Positions 1 to 8,390 of a stretch of 64,000 nt of DNA are shown piece by piece. Made by a program: the position numbers and the translations under genes. This DNA comes from Spirochaetales bacterium Spiro_02 (GTDB lineage: Bacteria > Spirochaetota > Spirochaetia > Sphaerochaetales > Sphaerochaetaceae): assembly GCA_001604275.1 (NCBI GenBank), contig LVBD01000008.1, forward strand, positions 1 to 64,000, read 5' to 3'. How positions within the stretch are numbered: the stretch's first letter is position 1; each line of letters begins with the position of its first letter. The notes beneath the pieces are model-generated. The model worked only from the letters and a program-made list of their open reading frames with translations, had not been told where the DNA came from and did no database searches.

Positions 1-85
1 ATTCAAATTCCTTAATCAGGGGGCTTGACGGGAATCATAGAAGACAAAGGGCTTAGCTAAGAGTTTTTTTGTATGAAAAAAATAA

Positions 86-115
86 TTGACACGTTTCAAT
101 TTTGGATGCAATACT
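86..115 (+). promoter_or_regulatory. sigma70-type promoter for the first ABC operon
   Basis: A perfect -35 TTGACA (86-91) is followed after 18 bp by AATACT (110-115). It lies 68 bp upstream of the binding-protein start codon and in the right orientation. Confidence 0.6.
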
Positions 116-120
116 GTTGT

Positions 121-161
121 TGGATGGATGTTGCGTGCGTGTGAAAGGTTCTATCCATCCA
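121..161 (+). other. 5'-UTR stem-loop before ABC binding-protein gene
   Basis: TGGATGG (121-127) and CCATCCA (155-161) form a perfect 7-bp stem with a large loop. The structure would sit at the 5' end of the mRNA made from the promoter at 86-115. Its function is unknown; it could protect the message. Confidence 0.35.
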
Positions 162-183
162 GAGAAAGAAAAAGGAGTGGCAT

Positions 184-1512
184 ATGAAAAGACAGATGCT
201 TGTTGCGCTGCTTGTGGTGTGTGTGCTTGGGTCCGCCCTGTTCGCGGCGGGCAGTCAGGAATCGGCCAAGCAATCCGAAAAGATGGAATTGACGTTCTTC
301 TTTCCAGTGAATGTCGGCGGGGCGGTTACCAAATTCGTCGATAAGATCTGCAATGATTGGAACGAATTGCATCCGGAAGCGATCGTCAAGCCGGTATATA
401 CGGGAAATTATGACGACACGGTGGTGAAGATCCAGTCTTCGATACAGGGAAAGAATCCCCCCGACTTATTCATCAGTCTGGCGACACAACGGTTTTCCAT
501 GTATGTGCAGGACGCCGTGATCCCGCTTGACGATTTCATCGCCGCCGATGGCGCGGCTGGCAAAGCCTATATCGACGACTTTCTTTCCGGCTTCATGGAA
601 GATTCGTATGTGGAAGGAAAAATTATCAGCATTCCGTTCCAGCGGAGCACGATGATTCTCTATTACAACAAGGATGCGTTCCGCGAGGTCGGACTCGATC
701 CCGATCGACCTCCGAAGACCTGGGCCGAGCTCGTCGAATATTCGCAGAAATTGACGAAAGTCGGTCCTGACGGAAACATCCAGCGCTATGGCGTCGGCAT
801 CGCGCTCAACAGCGGGAGCGCTCAATGGGGATTCACCGGATTCGCATTGCAGAACTCCAAGAACGGCGAGAACTTGATGAGCGACGACGGCAAGCAGATA
901 TTCTTCGACACTCCGGAGAATGTCGAGGCGTTGCAGTTCTGGTGCGATCTGCAGACGAAATACAAGGTGATGCAGCCCGGCATCGTCCAGTGGACCGATC
1001 TGCCTGGACAGTTCCTCAGCGGGAAAGTGGCGATGATCTACCATACGACGGGGAATCTCGGGAATATCAGCCAGAACGCGACGTTCGATTACGGCACGGC
1101 GTTCCTGCCGGGCAACAAGAGGCAGGCTGCGCCGACCGGCGGCGGAAATTTCTATATCTCGAAGGGAATTTCGCCGGAACGGCAGAAAATGGCCTGGGAG
1201 TTCATCAAGTTCGCTACTTCCACTGAGCGTGCGGCGCAATGGAGCATCGATACCGGCTACGTCGCAACGAGAAAGTCGGCGATCGAGACCCCGCAGATGC
1301 AGGAATACTATGCGAATCTGCCCCAGGCGCGCGTGGCGTACGAGCAGATCCCCATCAGCAAGCCTGAACTGACCAGTTATGACTCGACGCGGATGTGGAG
1401 GATTCTGAACGACAGCATCCAAAGCGCGATTACCGGAGAGAAGACGCCTGCCCAGGCGCTGAAGGACGCGCAGGCCGAAGCCGACACGGTCATGAAGAAG
1501 TTTCAGAAGTAG
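184..1512 (+). CDS. ABC transporter substrate-binding protein, carbohydrate family 1 (UgpB/MalE-like)
   Basis: Predicted periplasmic binding protein of 442 residues that would deliver a sugar or sugar-phosphate derivative to the two permeases downstream. Residues 1-20 form a signal peptide (MKRQ, then a hydrophobic stretch ending LFAAGS). There is no lipobox cysteine, so signal peptidase I processing is more likely than lipidation. The length and the repeated 'FYISKGISPERQKMAWEFIKFA' type C-terminal pattern fit family 1. The start is supported by AAAGGAG at 171-177, six bases upstream. It is followed by a strong intergenic hairpin and then by two permeases in the same orientation. The substrate cannot be read from sequence; the neighbouring phosphatase and hydrolase hint at a phosphorylated polyol or phosphodiester. 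Confidence 0.9.
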   Translation: MKRQMLVALLVVCVLGSALFAAGSQESAKQSEKMELTFFFPVNVGGAVTKFVDKICNDWNELHPEAIVKPVYTGNYDDTVVKIQSSIQGKNPPDLFISLATQRFSMYVQDAVIPLDDFIAADGAAGKAYIDDFLSGFMEDSYVEGKIISIPFQRSTMILYYNKDAFREVGLDPDRPPKTWAELVEYSQKLTKVGPDGNIQRYGVGIALNSGSAQWGFTGFALQNSKNGENLMSDDGKQIFFDTPENVEALQFWCDLQTKYKVMQPGIVQWTDLPGQFLSGKVAMIYHTTGNLGNISQNATFDYGTAFLPGNKRQAAPTGGGNFYISKGISPERQKMAWEFIKFATSTERAAQWSIDTGYVATRKSAIETPQMQEYYANLPQARVAYEQIPISKPELTSYDSTRMWRILNDSIQSAITGEKTPAQALKDAQAEADTVMKKFQK

Positions 1513-1523
1513 AAATGATTAGG

Positions 1524-1556
1524 AACGGGACGGTGCCTCGAAGGCATCGTCTCGTT
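1524..1556 (+). other. intergenic hairpin between binding protein and permease
   Basis: Fourteen bases at 1524-1537 pair with 1543-1556 around the loop TCGAA. All pairs are Watson-Crick except two G-U wobbles. No T-tract follows, so this is unlikely to be a full terminator. It sits exactly at the binding-protein/permease boundary, where such structures stabilise upstream mRNA in malE-malF-type operons. Confidence 0.75.
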
Positions 1557-1579
1557 GATCGATAGAGAAGGAGTTCTTC

Positions 1580-2488
1580 ATGCACAACGACCAGAAGGGT
1601 AGGAAACAGCCTTGGAAGATGCCCGAATCGATGAAGGCTTGGATATTGCTCGCTCCGACCCTGATTTTCTTGATCGTGTTCACCGTATATCCCATCCTGC
1701 GCAGCGGGTATCTCAGTCTCAATGCATATGAGCTGGGAATGCGGAAACCCGAGTTCATCGGACTGCAAAACTATATCGGATTCGCGAAAAGTCCTTTGTT
1801 CTGGAAGGTGATGCGTAATACTTTGTATTTTTCGCTGCTTACCGTGATTCCCGCCTTCTTCATCGGCTTGGGGCTGGCGTTGCTGGTCAACACAAAAAGA
1901 GCGAAAGGAATCGGACTGTATCGAACCAGTTTCTTCTATCCGGTGATGATGCCGATGATCGCGATCGCGAGTATCTGGATGTTCATGTACATGCAGGAAA
2001 GCGGCATGCTTGACCAGCTGATTCTGAAACTGGGAGGCAGGCCGCTCGGCGTGCTTTCGAACAAGCGGACGGTTCTTCCTGCCATGGCGGTGATGTATGT
2101 CTGGCGCGAAGCGGGCTATCTGATGATCTTCTTCCTTTCCGGGCTGCAAAGTCTGGACAAGGAATTGTATGAGGCGGCGTTGATCGACGGCTCGACTCCG
2201 ATCCATACATTCAGGAAGATCACGCTTCCATTGTTGGCCCCGACCACTTTGTTCGTCACGATCACCGCTTTGACCGATAGCCTGAAACTGGTCGATCACA
2301 TCGTGATCATGACGGAAGGTGCGCCGAACAATGCCAGTACGTTGCTGCTGTACTACATTTATCAGCAAGGGTTCGTATTCTTCGACCAGGCGAGAGCTTC
2401 CACGCTGACCGTCGTCATGCTCGTCATCATGCTGATCGTCTCCATGGGGCAGTTTTTCAACAACGACAAGAAAATCTACTACAACTAA
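1580..2488 (+). CDS. ABC sugar permease, UgpA/MalF type
   Basis: Integral inner-membrane subunit of 302 residues with about six hydrophobic helices, the first at residues 17-40. The cytoplasmic EAA loop that docks the ATPase is visible as EAALIDGSTPIHTFRKITLP near residue 200. It forms an importer with the next permease and the preceding binding protein. Start ATG at 1580 follows GAAGGAG at 1567-1573. No ATPase gene belongs to this operon, so the pair probably shares an MsmK/UgpC-type ATPase encoded elsewhere (the one at 17430 is a possible but unproven partner). Confidence 0.9.
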   Translation: MHNDQKGRKQPWKMPESMKAWILLAPTLIFLIVFTVYPILRSGYLSLNAYELGMRKPEFIGLQNYIGFAKSPLFWKVMRNTLYFSLLTVIPAFFIGLGLALLVNTKRAKGIGLYRTSFFYPVMMPMIAIASIWMFMYMQESGMLDQLILKLGGRPLGVLSNKRTVLPAMAVMYVWREAGYLMIFFLSGLQSLDKELYEAALIDGSTPIHTFRKITLPLLAPTTLFVTITALTDSLKLVDHIVIMTEGAPNNASTLLLYYIYQQGFVFFDQARASTLTVVMLVIMLIVSMGQFFNNDKKIYYN

Positions 2489-2501
2489 GGGGAAGTCTGC
2501 G

Positions 2502-3320
2502 ATGAGTCTGAGAAAAAAGGTCAATCCGCTCTACTATGTGGTGGCGATCACGCTTTCCTGCCTGTTCTTGATTCCTTTGGTCTGGATGGTCCTGACGGCA
2601 TTCACGAAAGCTACGTTCGTCATGAAAGTCTTTCCCCATGAAAACTGGACGCTGGACAACATCAAGTACGTATGGGGACAGGTCCCGTTCGCCCGCTACT
2701 ATCTCAATACGATCATGGTGGTCGTGTCCACGTATGCGATCCAGTTCATTACCATCACTATGGCGGCATACGCACTGGCTGTCTTGAAATTCAAAGGGGA
2801 GAAGCTGGTGTTCCTCATCATCTTCATCCAGATCATCATTCCGAACGATGTGTTGATCATTCCGAATTTCATGACGATTTCTGATTTGGGGCTGACCGAT
2901 AGGAAGGTCGCGATCATGCTCCCGTTCCTCGGCAGCGCGATGGGGACGTTCCTGCTCCGGCAGCATTTCAAGACGATTCCCCGCGCGCTGAGCGATGCGG
3001 CGACGATCGACGGATGCAATACCGCGCAGATCATCAGGCATGTCTATGTCCCGAATTCGAAGACGGCATATATTTCTTTCGGGCTCGTTTCCGTGAGCTA
3101 TCATTGGAACAACTTCCTATGGCCCTTGATCGTGACGAATTCCGTGGAGAACCGGACGCTGACGGTAGGGCTTGCGTTGTTCGCGAAAAGCAAGGAAGCG
3201 GTATTGCAATGGACGAACGTATGTGCCGCTACGTTCATCATTTCCGCTCCTCTGGTCCTCGTCTTCTTCATTTTCCAGAAGAAGTTCATCGAAAGTTTTG
3301 TGGCATCGGGAATCAAGTGA
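2502..3320 (+). CDS. ABC sugar permease, UgpE/MalG type
   Basis: Second membrane subunit, 272 residues, six predicted helices. The EAA loop reads DAATIDGCNTAQIIRHVYVP around residues 165-185. It lies 13 bp after the first permease with GGGGAAG as ribosome binding site. Its TGA stop overlaps the next start by one base (TGATG at 3318-3322), so the hydrolase downstream is translationally coupled and probably works on the imported compound. Confidence 0.9.
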   Translation: MSLRKKVNPLYYVVAITLSCLFLIPLVWMVLTAFTKATFVMKVFPHENWTLDNIKYVWGQVPFARYYLNTIMVVVSTYAIQFITITMAAYALAVLKFKGEKLVFLIIFIQIIIPNDVLIIPNFMTISDLGLTDRKVAIMLPFLGSAMGTFLLRQHFKTIPRALSDAATIDGCNTAQIIRHVYVPNSKTAYISFGLVSVSYHWNNFLWPLIVTNSVENRTLTVGLALFAKSKEAVLQWTNVCAATFIISAPLVLVFFIFQKKFIESFVASGIK

Positions 3321-4012
3321 TGGAACATAGTATCGACGATCTGCATTTTCTTGGTTCAGGATCCGCTTTCAATCCTGAAATGGACAACACGAGCGCATGG
3401 TTCGTCCGTGGCGATATGTTCTTTCTGCTTGATTGCGGAGAAACTGTATTCGGAAAGATCTGGAATCTTCCGGAATTCACTTTTGCGACTTCCATCGCGG
3501 TGATCCTTACCCATATGCATTGCGACCATGTCGGAAGCCTGGGGACGCTGCTTTCCTATTGCAAGCTGGTGCTCGGAAAGCAGGTGACGGTTTTCTATCC
3601 TTCGGACAATCTCGAGCCGTATCTGCGTCTGGTCGGTATCGCGCCGCAGTTCTACTCGCATGTGCGCGAAGTGCCTCCCGCCTGGGGGATTGCCATTTCT
3701 GTTCATCATGTCGAGCATGCCGACGATATGGACTGCTTCGGCTACGTGATTCAGCTGGATGACCTGTCGTTCTATTACAGCGGCGATGCCGCGGATATTC
3801 CGGAGGCCGTCCTCTCTCAGTTCTTGGATGGTGCGATCGATATTATGTTCCATGATACCGGAACGAATCAGTCGGTCTTCCATTGTCCGCTGTCTCGTCT
3901 CGCACGGCGGATTCCCCCTGAATACCGCGGCCGTGTGATTTCCATGCATGTTCCGAGCAAGGAGTTCGTCGATACGATCCTCGATGCGGGATTCAAGGTG
4001 GTCGTGGTATGA
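3320..4012 (+). CDS. metallo-beta-lactamase-fold hydrolase (RNase Z/phosphodiesterase-like)
   Basis: A 230-residue MBL-fold enzyme. The metal-binding motif THMHCDHVG gives H65, H67, D69 and H70. LGSGSAF at residues 11-17 followed by NTS and LDCG is the usual start of RNase Z/PhnP-like MBL phosphodiesterases. The start is the ATG at 3320 that overlaps the stop of the permease. An upstream in-frame extension to 3014 exists but lies antisense-free inside the permease gene and is not credible. With the phosphatase that overlaps its own end, it suggests sequential hydrolysis of an imported phosphodiester; this is inference. Confidence 0.8.
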   Translation: MEHSIDDLHFLGSGSAFNPEMDNTSAWFVRGDMFFLLDCGETVFGKIWNLPEFTFATSIAVILTHMHCDHVGSLGTLLSYCKLVLGKQVTVFYPSDNLEPYLRLVGIAPQFYSHVREVPPAWGIAISVHHVEHADDMDCFGYVIQLDDLSFYYSGDAADIPEAVLSQFLDGAIDIMFHDTGTNQSVFHCPLSRLARRIPPEYRGRVISMHVPSKEFVDTILDAGFKVVVV

Positions 4013-4821
4013 ATCCATCGATGCTGACTTTGCGGCTGGCGGCTGCGGAACATATCGCCAGATGCGCCGGTGCCATGCTGCTCGAACGGGAACGGAAACG
4101 GGATTTCTCGATAGCCGAGAAGCAGGAGAACGACTATGTCACCGAGGCGGATGTCCTTTGCGAGCGGATGATCGCGGAGTATCTTTCCTGCCTGTTCCCC
4201 GGGGATGGGTTCCATGGCGAAGAGTCCGGCGATTCCGGTAGTGCCGGTCCCCGGTGGATCGTTGATCCCATCGATGGAACGATGAATTTCATGCGCGGGA
4301 TTCCGAATTACACGATCAGCATCGCTTGGGAAACCGAGCCTGGAGATCCGTTGCTCGGCGTCGTCTACCTTGTCCGCCAGGAAGAAATGTTCAGCGGTTG
4401 CCAAGGAATGGGCGCTACCTGCAATGGGATTCCGATCAATGTGTCTTCCATCGAAGATCCCGGCAATGCGCTGTTGGTCTGCGAGACTCCGCATCGGCGC
4501 AAGCAATGGGCGGACAGATACTGGGAGCTGTTTTCTTCCTTGTTCATGCAGTGCAGCGACATCAGGACGTTTGGCAGCATCGCGTTGGAACTATGCTATA
4601 TCGCCTGCGGAAGGCTGGATGCGGTGTTCGAATATTCGCTCGGCTACTGGGATATCGCGGCAGGGGCGGCGATACTGCAAGCCGCCGGCGGGCGCATCGA
4701 ACCGATTGATAGGAATCGGAGACTCGGTGACGAACCGTGCGATTTCATCGCAAGCAACGGACTCCTCCATGATTGGATCGCTCCGCAAGTCAGGGAGTTC
4801 GGAACGATCAGAAACGGCTGA
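4009..4821 (+). CDS. inositol monophosphatase family protein
   Basis: Mg-dependent phosphatase of the IMPase/SuhB/CysQ superfamily, 270 residues. Visible motifs are GEES at residues 70-73 (metal ligands), DPIDGT at 86-91 (metal ligands and nucleophilic water site) and YWDIAAGAAI near residue 210. Start ATG at 4009 overlaps the preceding stop (ATGA). It could dephosphorylate inositol phosphate, a sugar phosphate or PAP; the operon with an ABC importer and an MBL hydrolase favours a sugar or polyol phosphate. It ends only two bases from the convergent gntR gene. Confidence 0.88.
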   Translation: MNPSMLTLRLAAAEHIARCAGAMLLERERKRDFSIAEKQENDYVTEADVLCERMIAEYLSCLFPGDGFHGEESGDSGSAGPRWIVDPIDGTMNFMRGIPNYTISIAWETEPGDPLLGVVYLVRQEEMFSGCQGMGATCNGIPINVSSIEDPGNALLVCETPHRRKQWADRYWELFSSLFMQCSDIRTFGSIALELCYIACGRLDAVFEYSLGYWDIAAGAAILQAAGGRIEPIDRNRRLGDEPCDFIASNGLLHDWIAPQVREFGTIRNG

Positions 4822-4823
4822 GC

Positions 4824-5585
4824 CTATTTCCCGATCGGCTGGATCGTATCGAGGAAGTTTTCGGTAAAGTCCTCTTTCGTCCGGATCTTTTGCGGAATCG
4901 AGGTATCGTTCGCGGTCGTGAACAGGGCGGGGTATGCCGCCACCAGTGTCGTGATCTCCGTCGTGATTCTGGCAAGATGCTGCTCCTCGATCTGGAGGAC
5001 TGCGTCGAGATTCCTGTCGCGCAGGAAACGGACGATATCCCGATGGTTTTGCAGAACGAATTCCTGGGTAGTCGCTATGGCCTTTTCCGCAAGCAACCTG
5101 ACCCGATACTCATTGGCTGAATACCGGGTGCCGATTTCCCAGCAATACTCCTTGTGTATGCATCTGAATATCTGAAAATGGAACTGGGAGTCCCAGTAGA
5201 GGGTGTCGATGTATCTGTTTTCCTTGAATGCGAGCTCATGTTCCTTGATGCAGGTCTCCATTGTCGAAAGATACGATTCGTCATAATTGTAGAACATTTC
5301 CCGTATGGCGCTTAGTTCAAGCGCTTTGCGGATGAACCGTTCGTCTTCCGTCCGCTTGATATCGATCAGCGATACTCGCGACCCGCTTTTCGGAAACACA
5401 TCGATCAGATTCTCGTTCGAGAGCTTCAGGATCGCGTCATGGACCGGGGTGCGGCTCACTTGCAAAGCATCCGCCAACGTGGCTACGCTGATAGGTTTTC
5501 CCGGTCTGAATTCAAGATGCAAGATCTTGTTCTTGATCGTCGTGTACACCGTGTCGAAAATGGATGATTCCTTCCTGCTCGTCAT
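4824..5585 (-). CDS. GntR-family transcriptional regulator, FCD subfamily
   Basis: Probable repressor of about 253 residues, counting from the ATG at 5585 (MTSRKESSIFDTVYTTIKNK). An upstream in-frame ATG at 5687 is possible but adds an unusual N-terminus. The winged helix-turn-helix contains VATLADALQVSRTPVHDAIL, and the C-terminal half is the all-helical FCD ligand domain with the acidic/histidine pattern expected for sugar-acid sensors. It is the last gene of a minus-strand operon behind two alcohol dehydrogenases, so it probably autoregulates that operon and may control the divergent TRAP genes. Candidate operators lie at 7804-7852. Confidence 0.88.
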   Translation of the reverse strand: MTSRKESSIFDTVYTTIKNKILHLEFRPGKPISVATLADALQVSRTPVHDAILKLSNENLIDVFPKSGSRVSLIDIKRTEDERFIRKALELSAIREMFYNYDESYLSTMETCIKEHELAFKENRYIDTLYWDSQFHFQIFRCIHKEYCWEIGTRYSANEYRVRLLAEKAIATTQEFVLQNHRDIVRFLRDRNLDAVLQIEEQHLARITTEITTLVAAYPALFTTANDTSIPQKIRTKEDFTENFLDTIQPIGK

Positions 5586-5691
5586 ACTGATATGCCTGTC
5601 CTGCCTTTCATTGTGGATTTTCTCACATTGCAAGGCAAAACTCAACGATGAATCGTCGGAAACGGGAATAAAAGGAAATGACGACATCGCA

Positions 5692-6732
5692 CTAGCTCAA
5701 AGATTCATCAACGAGTATGACCACTTTCATGTATTTGTCTGGTCTTCGCTCGATGTCCTGGATGATTCGCGGAGCTTGATCAAGGTCGACCGTCTCGGTC
5801 AGGATCCTGGTCATGTCGACCTGTTTCGTCCTGATCAGTTCTAGGGCTTCCTGGAACTCTCCCGCGCTTGTGCGGGCGCCGCAGATATCGAGTTCCTTTT
5901 TCGTGATCATGTCGGTGGGAAGGCTCGTTTCCCGTTTCGGCCATCCTGTGAGGACGATCCGTCCTGCGTTGGACGCATAGTCGAGCGTGTTCCTGATCGC
6001 CACGTTCGCACCGGAACATTCGAGGACTTGCTGGGCCATGGTGCCTCCGGTAATGGCGCGGATCGCCTCCGATGGGTCTTCTTTCGTAGAGTTGACGACA
6101 TGCTCGATCCCCAGTCTTCGCGCGAAATCCAATCGTTCCTGGACGATGTCGATCAGGATCGCATGCGCTTTGTATCCCTGCGCGACCAGCCCTGCTACCA
6201 GTCCTATCGGTCCCGCTCCGATCACCGCGCAGTACTCGCCGGCCTGCAAGCGTCCTCTGTGGATTCCGTGGAGGGAGATCGTCAGTGGCTCCGCCATGGC
6301 AGCCTGGACATAGGAAAGTTCATCCGGGATGCGCACGAGCAGGTTCGTTGGGTGGGCGAAATACTCCGCCATGCCTCCATCCACATGGACTCCAAGCACC
6401 TGGAGGTGTTCGCAGCAGTTCGTGCGGCCGATCGAACAGGGATAGCAGGCGCCGCAATAGCGATAAGGATCGACCACCACGCGGTCTCCGACCTTGATTC
6501 CGTGCGTATCGCCGGGTCCCAACGCGACCACTTTTCCGGCAAGTTCATGGCCGATGAGCCGAGGGTATCGTATCAGACTGTTGGTGCCCCTAAAGGCTCC
6601 GATATCGCTGCCGCAGATGCCTGCCGCGCCTATTTTGATCAACGCTTCGTTTTCCCTGGGATGCGGGATCTCCGTCGTCACGCAGGTTATGTCGAACGGT
6701 TGCGCGAGCCTGATCGCTTTCATGGTCGCCAT
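5692..6732 (-). CDS. zinc-dependent alcohol dehydrogenase (MDR family)
   Basis: A 346-residue medium-chain dehydrogenase/reductase of the sorbitol/threonine/L-idonate dehydrogenase type. Visible are the catalytic zinc region AAGICGSDIGAFRG and IGHELAG, the four-cysteine structural zinc loop (CGACYPCSIGRTNCC) and the NAD-binding GAGPIGLVAG motif. It oxidises a secondary alcohol of a polyol or aldonate. It is the second gene of the operon, 16 bp from its paralogue, and five bp ahead of the gntR upstream ATG. The co-located TRAP transporter suggests a sugar acid as substrate. Confidence 0.9.
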   Translation of the reverse strand: MATMKAIRLAQPFDITCVTTEIPHPRENEALIKIGAAGICGSDIGAFRGTNSLIRYPRLIGHELAGKVVALGPGDTHGIKVGDRVVVDPYRYCGACYPCSIGRTNCCEHLQVLGVHVDGGMAEYFAHPTNLLVRIPDELSYVQAAMAEPLTISLHGIHRGRLQAGEYCAVIGAGPIGLVAGLVAQGYKAHAILIDIVQERLDFARRLGIEHVVNSTKEDPSEAIRAITGGTMAQQVLECSGANVAIRNTLDYASNAGRIVLTGWPKRETSLPTDMITKKELDICGARTSAGEFQEALELIRTKQVDMTRILTETVDLDQAPRIIQDIERRPDKYMKVVILVDESLS

Positions 6733-6748
6733 ATGGGTGCCTCCTGCA

Positions 6749-7771
6749 TTAGAAATCGAACGTAAGCACGATTTTCCTGATGGAAGGATCGTGGCTGTCT
6801 ATGAAATCGAACGCTTGCTGCGCCTGCGTAAGCTGGAACGTATGGGAACACGAACCGGTAAGATCCAGTTTCCCTTCTTCGATCAGTCTGATCGCTTCCC
6901 CGAACATTTTGTTCTGGAGCCGGGAACCGCGGATGTCCAGCTCCTTGGACGTGACCGAAAACTGGGTGACTTGCGATGGTGAAATCGAAAAGCCCATCGT
7001 GATCACTCTTCCGGCATTACCGGTCGCCTGCAGCAGGGTGGGAAGGCTTGTGGTGTTGCAGACCGCATCGATCGATACCGTAGCGCCATGTCCTGCTGTA
7101 TATTCGAGGACTTTCGTCTGCAGATCCTCCTGGAGTACGTTGATCGTGTGCGTCGCCCCGTTTTCCCTGGCGATCGCAAGTTTTTCGTCGTTGATGTCCG
7201 ATACGATGATATGGTCGCAATGCAGCCGTGCGATCTTGAGGATCGAAGACCCCAGCGCTCCGCAACCGAACAGCAGCAGCATGTCGTCGCGCTCCAGCTG
7301 GGCACGGGAGCTGGCCTGGATGGCAATGGTGGTAGGTTCTATCATGACGGCATCGGTATCGGATATCGAATCGGGGAGGAGATAGCAGTCGGATTCGGGA
7401 ACTGCGATGTATTGGCGATACCCGCCGTCGATATGGACGCCTCTCACTTTCAAGTTGTCGCAGACGTTTCCCCTCCCTTTCCGGCATGGGTAGCAATGTC
7501 CGCAGCTTGTGACTTGATTGATGATGACTCGATCTCCCTCCTTGAGACGGGTGGCACCGGAACCTGTTTCAACGACCTGTCCGACCATTTCGTGCCCGAT
7601 GATCCTCGGATAGGTCGCTGCTGCGTTCGTCCCGTGATAGATGCCCACATCAGAACCGCAGATTCCGGCCGCGGTCATCCTGACAAGTATGTTATCCCGT
7701 TCCGAGAGAACGGGGATTTCCGTATCGATGATTCTCAGGTCGTTCGGTCGTACGATTTGAACAGCTTTCAT
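6749..7771 (-). CDS. zinc-dependent alcohol dehydrogenase, paralogue of the neighbour
   Basis: A 340-residue MDR dehydrogenase with AAGICGSDVGIYHG, IGHEMVG, the structural zinc cysteines in CGHCYPCRKGRGNVC, and a nucleotide loop FGCGALGSS in which the usual GxGxxG is kept. It shares the same architecture as the next gene, so the two probably arose by duplication and act on successive or epimeric substrates, as pairs of such enzymes do in idonate/galactonate-type pathways. First gene of the operon; the promoter is at 7842-7871. Confidence 0.9.
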   Translation of the reverse strand: MKAVQIVRPNDLRIIDTEIPVLSERDNILVRMTAAGICGSDVGIYHGTNAAATYPRIIGHEMVGQVVETGSGATRLKEGDRVIINQVTSCGHCYPCRKGRGNVCDNLKVRGVHIDGGYRQYIAVPESDCYLLPDSISDTDAVMIEPTTIAIQASSRAQLERDDMLLLFGCGALGSSILKIARLHCDHIIVSDINDEKLAIARENGATHTINVLQEDLQTKVLEYTAGHGATVSIDAVCNTTSLPTLLQATGNAGRVITMGFSISPSQVTQFSVTSKELDIRGSRLQNKMFGEAIRLIEEGKLDLTGSCSHTFQLTQAQQAFDFIDSHDPSIRKIVLTFDF

Positions 7772-7803
7772 GTAGTTAGGTTTCCTTTTGTATATACTGG
7801 TAT

Positions 7804-7852
7804 GTTCATATCAAGAAAAATGCCATTACTGACATGTCAATAGTATATGAAC
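7804..7852. promoter_or_regulatory. candidate GntR operators, inverted repeat GTTCATAT/ATATGAAC
   Basis: GTTCATAT (7804-7811) and ATATGAAC (7845-7852) are perfect inverted copies 33 bp apart. The second overlaps the -10 of the dehydrogenase promoter, which suits repression. A GTATATAC palindrome lies beside it at 7789-7796. Assignment to the operon's own GntR protein is inference. Confidence 0.5.
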
Positions 7853-7871
7853 GCTTTTTGTTCGTTGTCAA
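7842..7871 (-). promoter_or_regulatory. promoter of dehydrogenase-gntR operon
   Basis: On the minus strand TTGACA (7871-7866) is separated by 18 bp from TATACT (7847-7842). The start codon follows about 70 bp downstream. Confidence 0.65.
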
Positions 7872-8260
7872 CAACTTTATCTGAGTTTACGCAAGTTGAC
7901 TTTCCCTCCCCAAGAATGTCAGGACGGATGATGACGCCCCGTTCTTTCGTATGCTGGAGATGGACGACGAGTCGGCTTCCTTATTGCAGCCTGTATTGGC
8001 GGATGTTTGTGCTGATACAGAAATGTAGTATGCTAATTCATTATTATACAAAAAATATAAAAAATATTAGTCAATTTTTTCAGACATCATCGGCGGCGAT
8101 TGAGTGTTGCCGACTGGCTGGAAAGAGGTTGACGCAAGCGTCTTGTGCAGTTCCTGGCAGGATGCGTATTTTCCATGAGCCCTCAGCATGGATTCTCGCG
8201 CCGTGAGATGTTTCAGTGCGAAAGCATGGTTCTTCCTGTTTCGATTCTCATTTTTTTTGC

Positions 8261-8288
8261 TTGACAACTGAATGAACAGTGTTAAGAT
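8261..8288 (+). promoter_or_regulatory. promoter of TRAP operon
   Basis: TTGACA (8261-8266), 16 bp, TAAGAT (8283-8288). It begins three bases after a run of eight T residues and lies about 100 bp upstream of the TRAP binding-protein gene. Confidence 0.6.
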
Positions 8289-8390
8289 AGATTAAAAAAC
8301 AAACATGTTAGTAAGTCAGTGAAAGCTCTTGCGCTTCCTCTGGACTTTCGACATCGTTTGTAGATTCAATCGGAAGAAAAGGAGTGGTAC

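Larger units (their letters stand above)
7772..8390. other. divergent regulatory region, 619 bp
   Basis: This gap separates the minus-strand dehydrogenase operon from the plus-strand TRAP operon. It holds promoters for both, an inverted operator-like repeat, and, at about 8080-8258, a stretch with several short stems ending in eight T residues that could be a small RNA. The AT-rich part (8030-8090) has no convincing coding frame. I found no credible protein gene. Confidence 0.5.

Noticed and set aside
466-1422. Long open frame antisense to the first binding-protein gene
   Set aside because: No ribosome binding site, Arg/Leu-rich shadow composition, and the plus-strand gene has a signal peptide and family motifs.
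7880-8000. Minus-strand peptide (KERGVIIRPDILGEGKST) in the divergent region
   Set aside because: Only about 40 codons after a stop, no start or ribosome binding site, no family recognised; could be a remnant but is not supportable.
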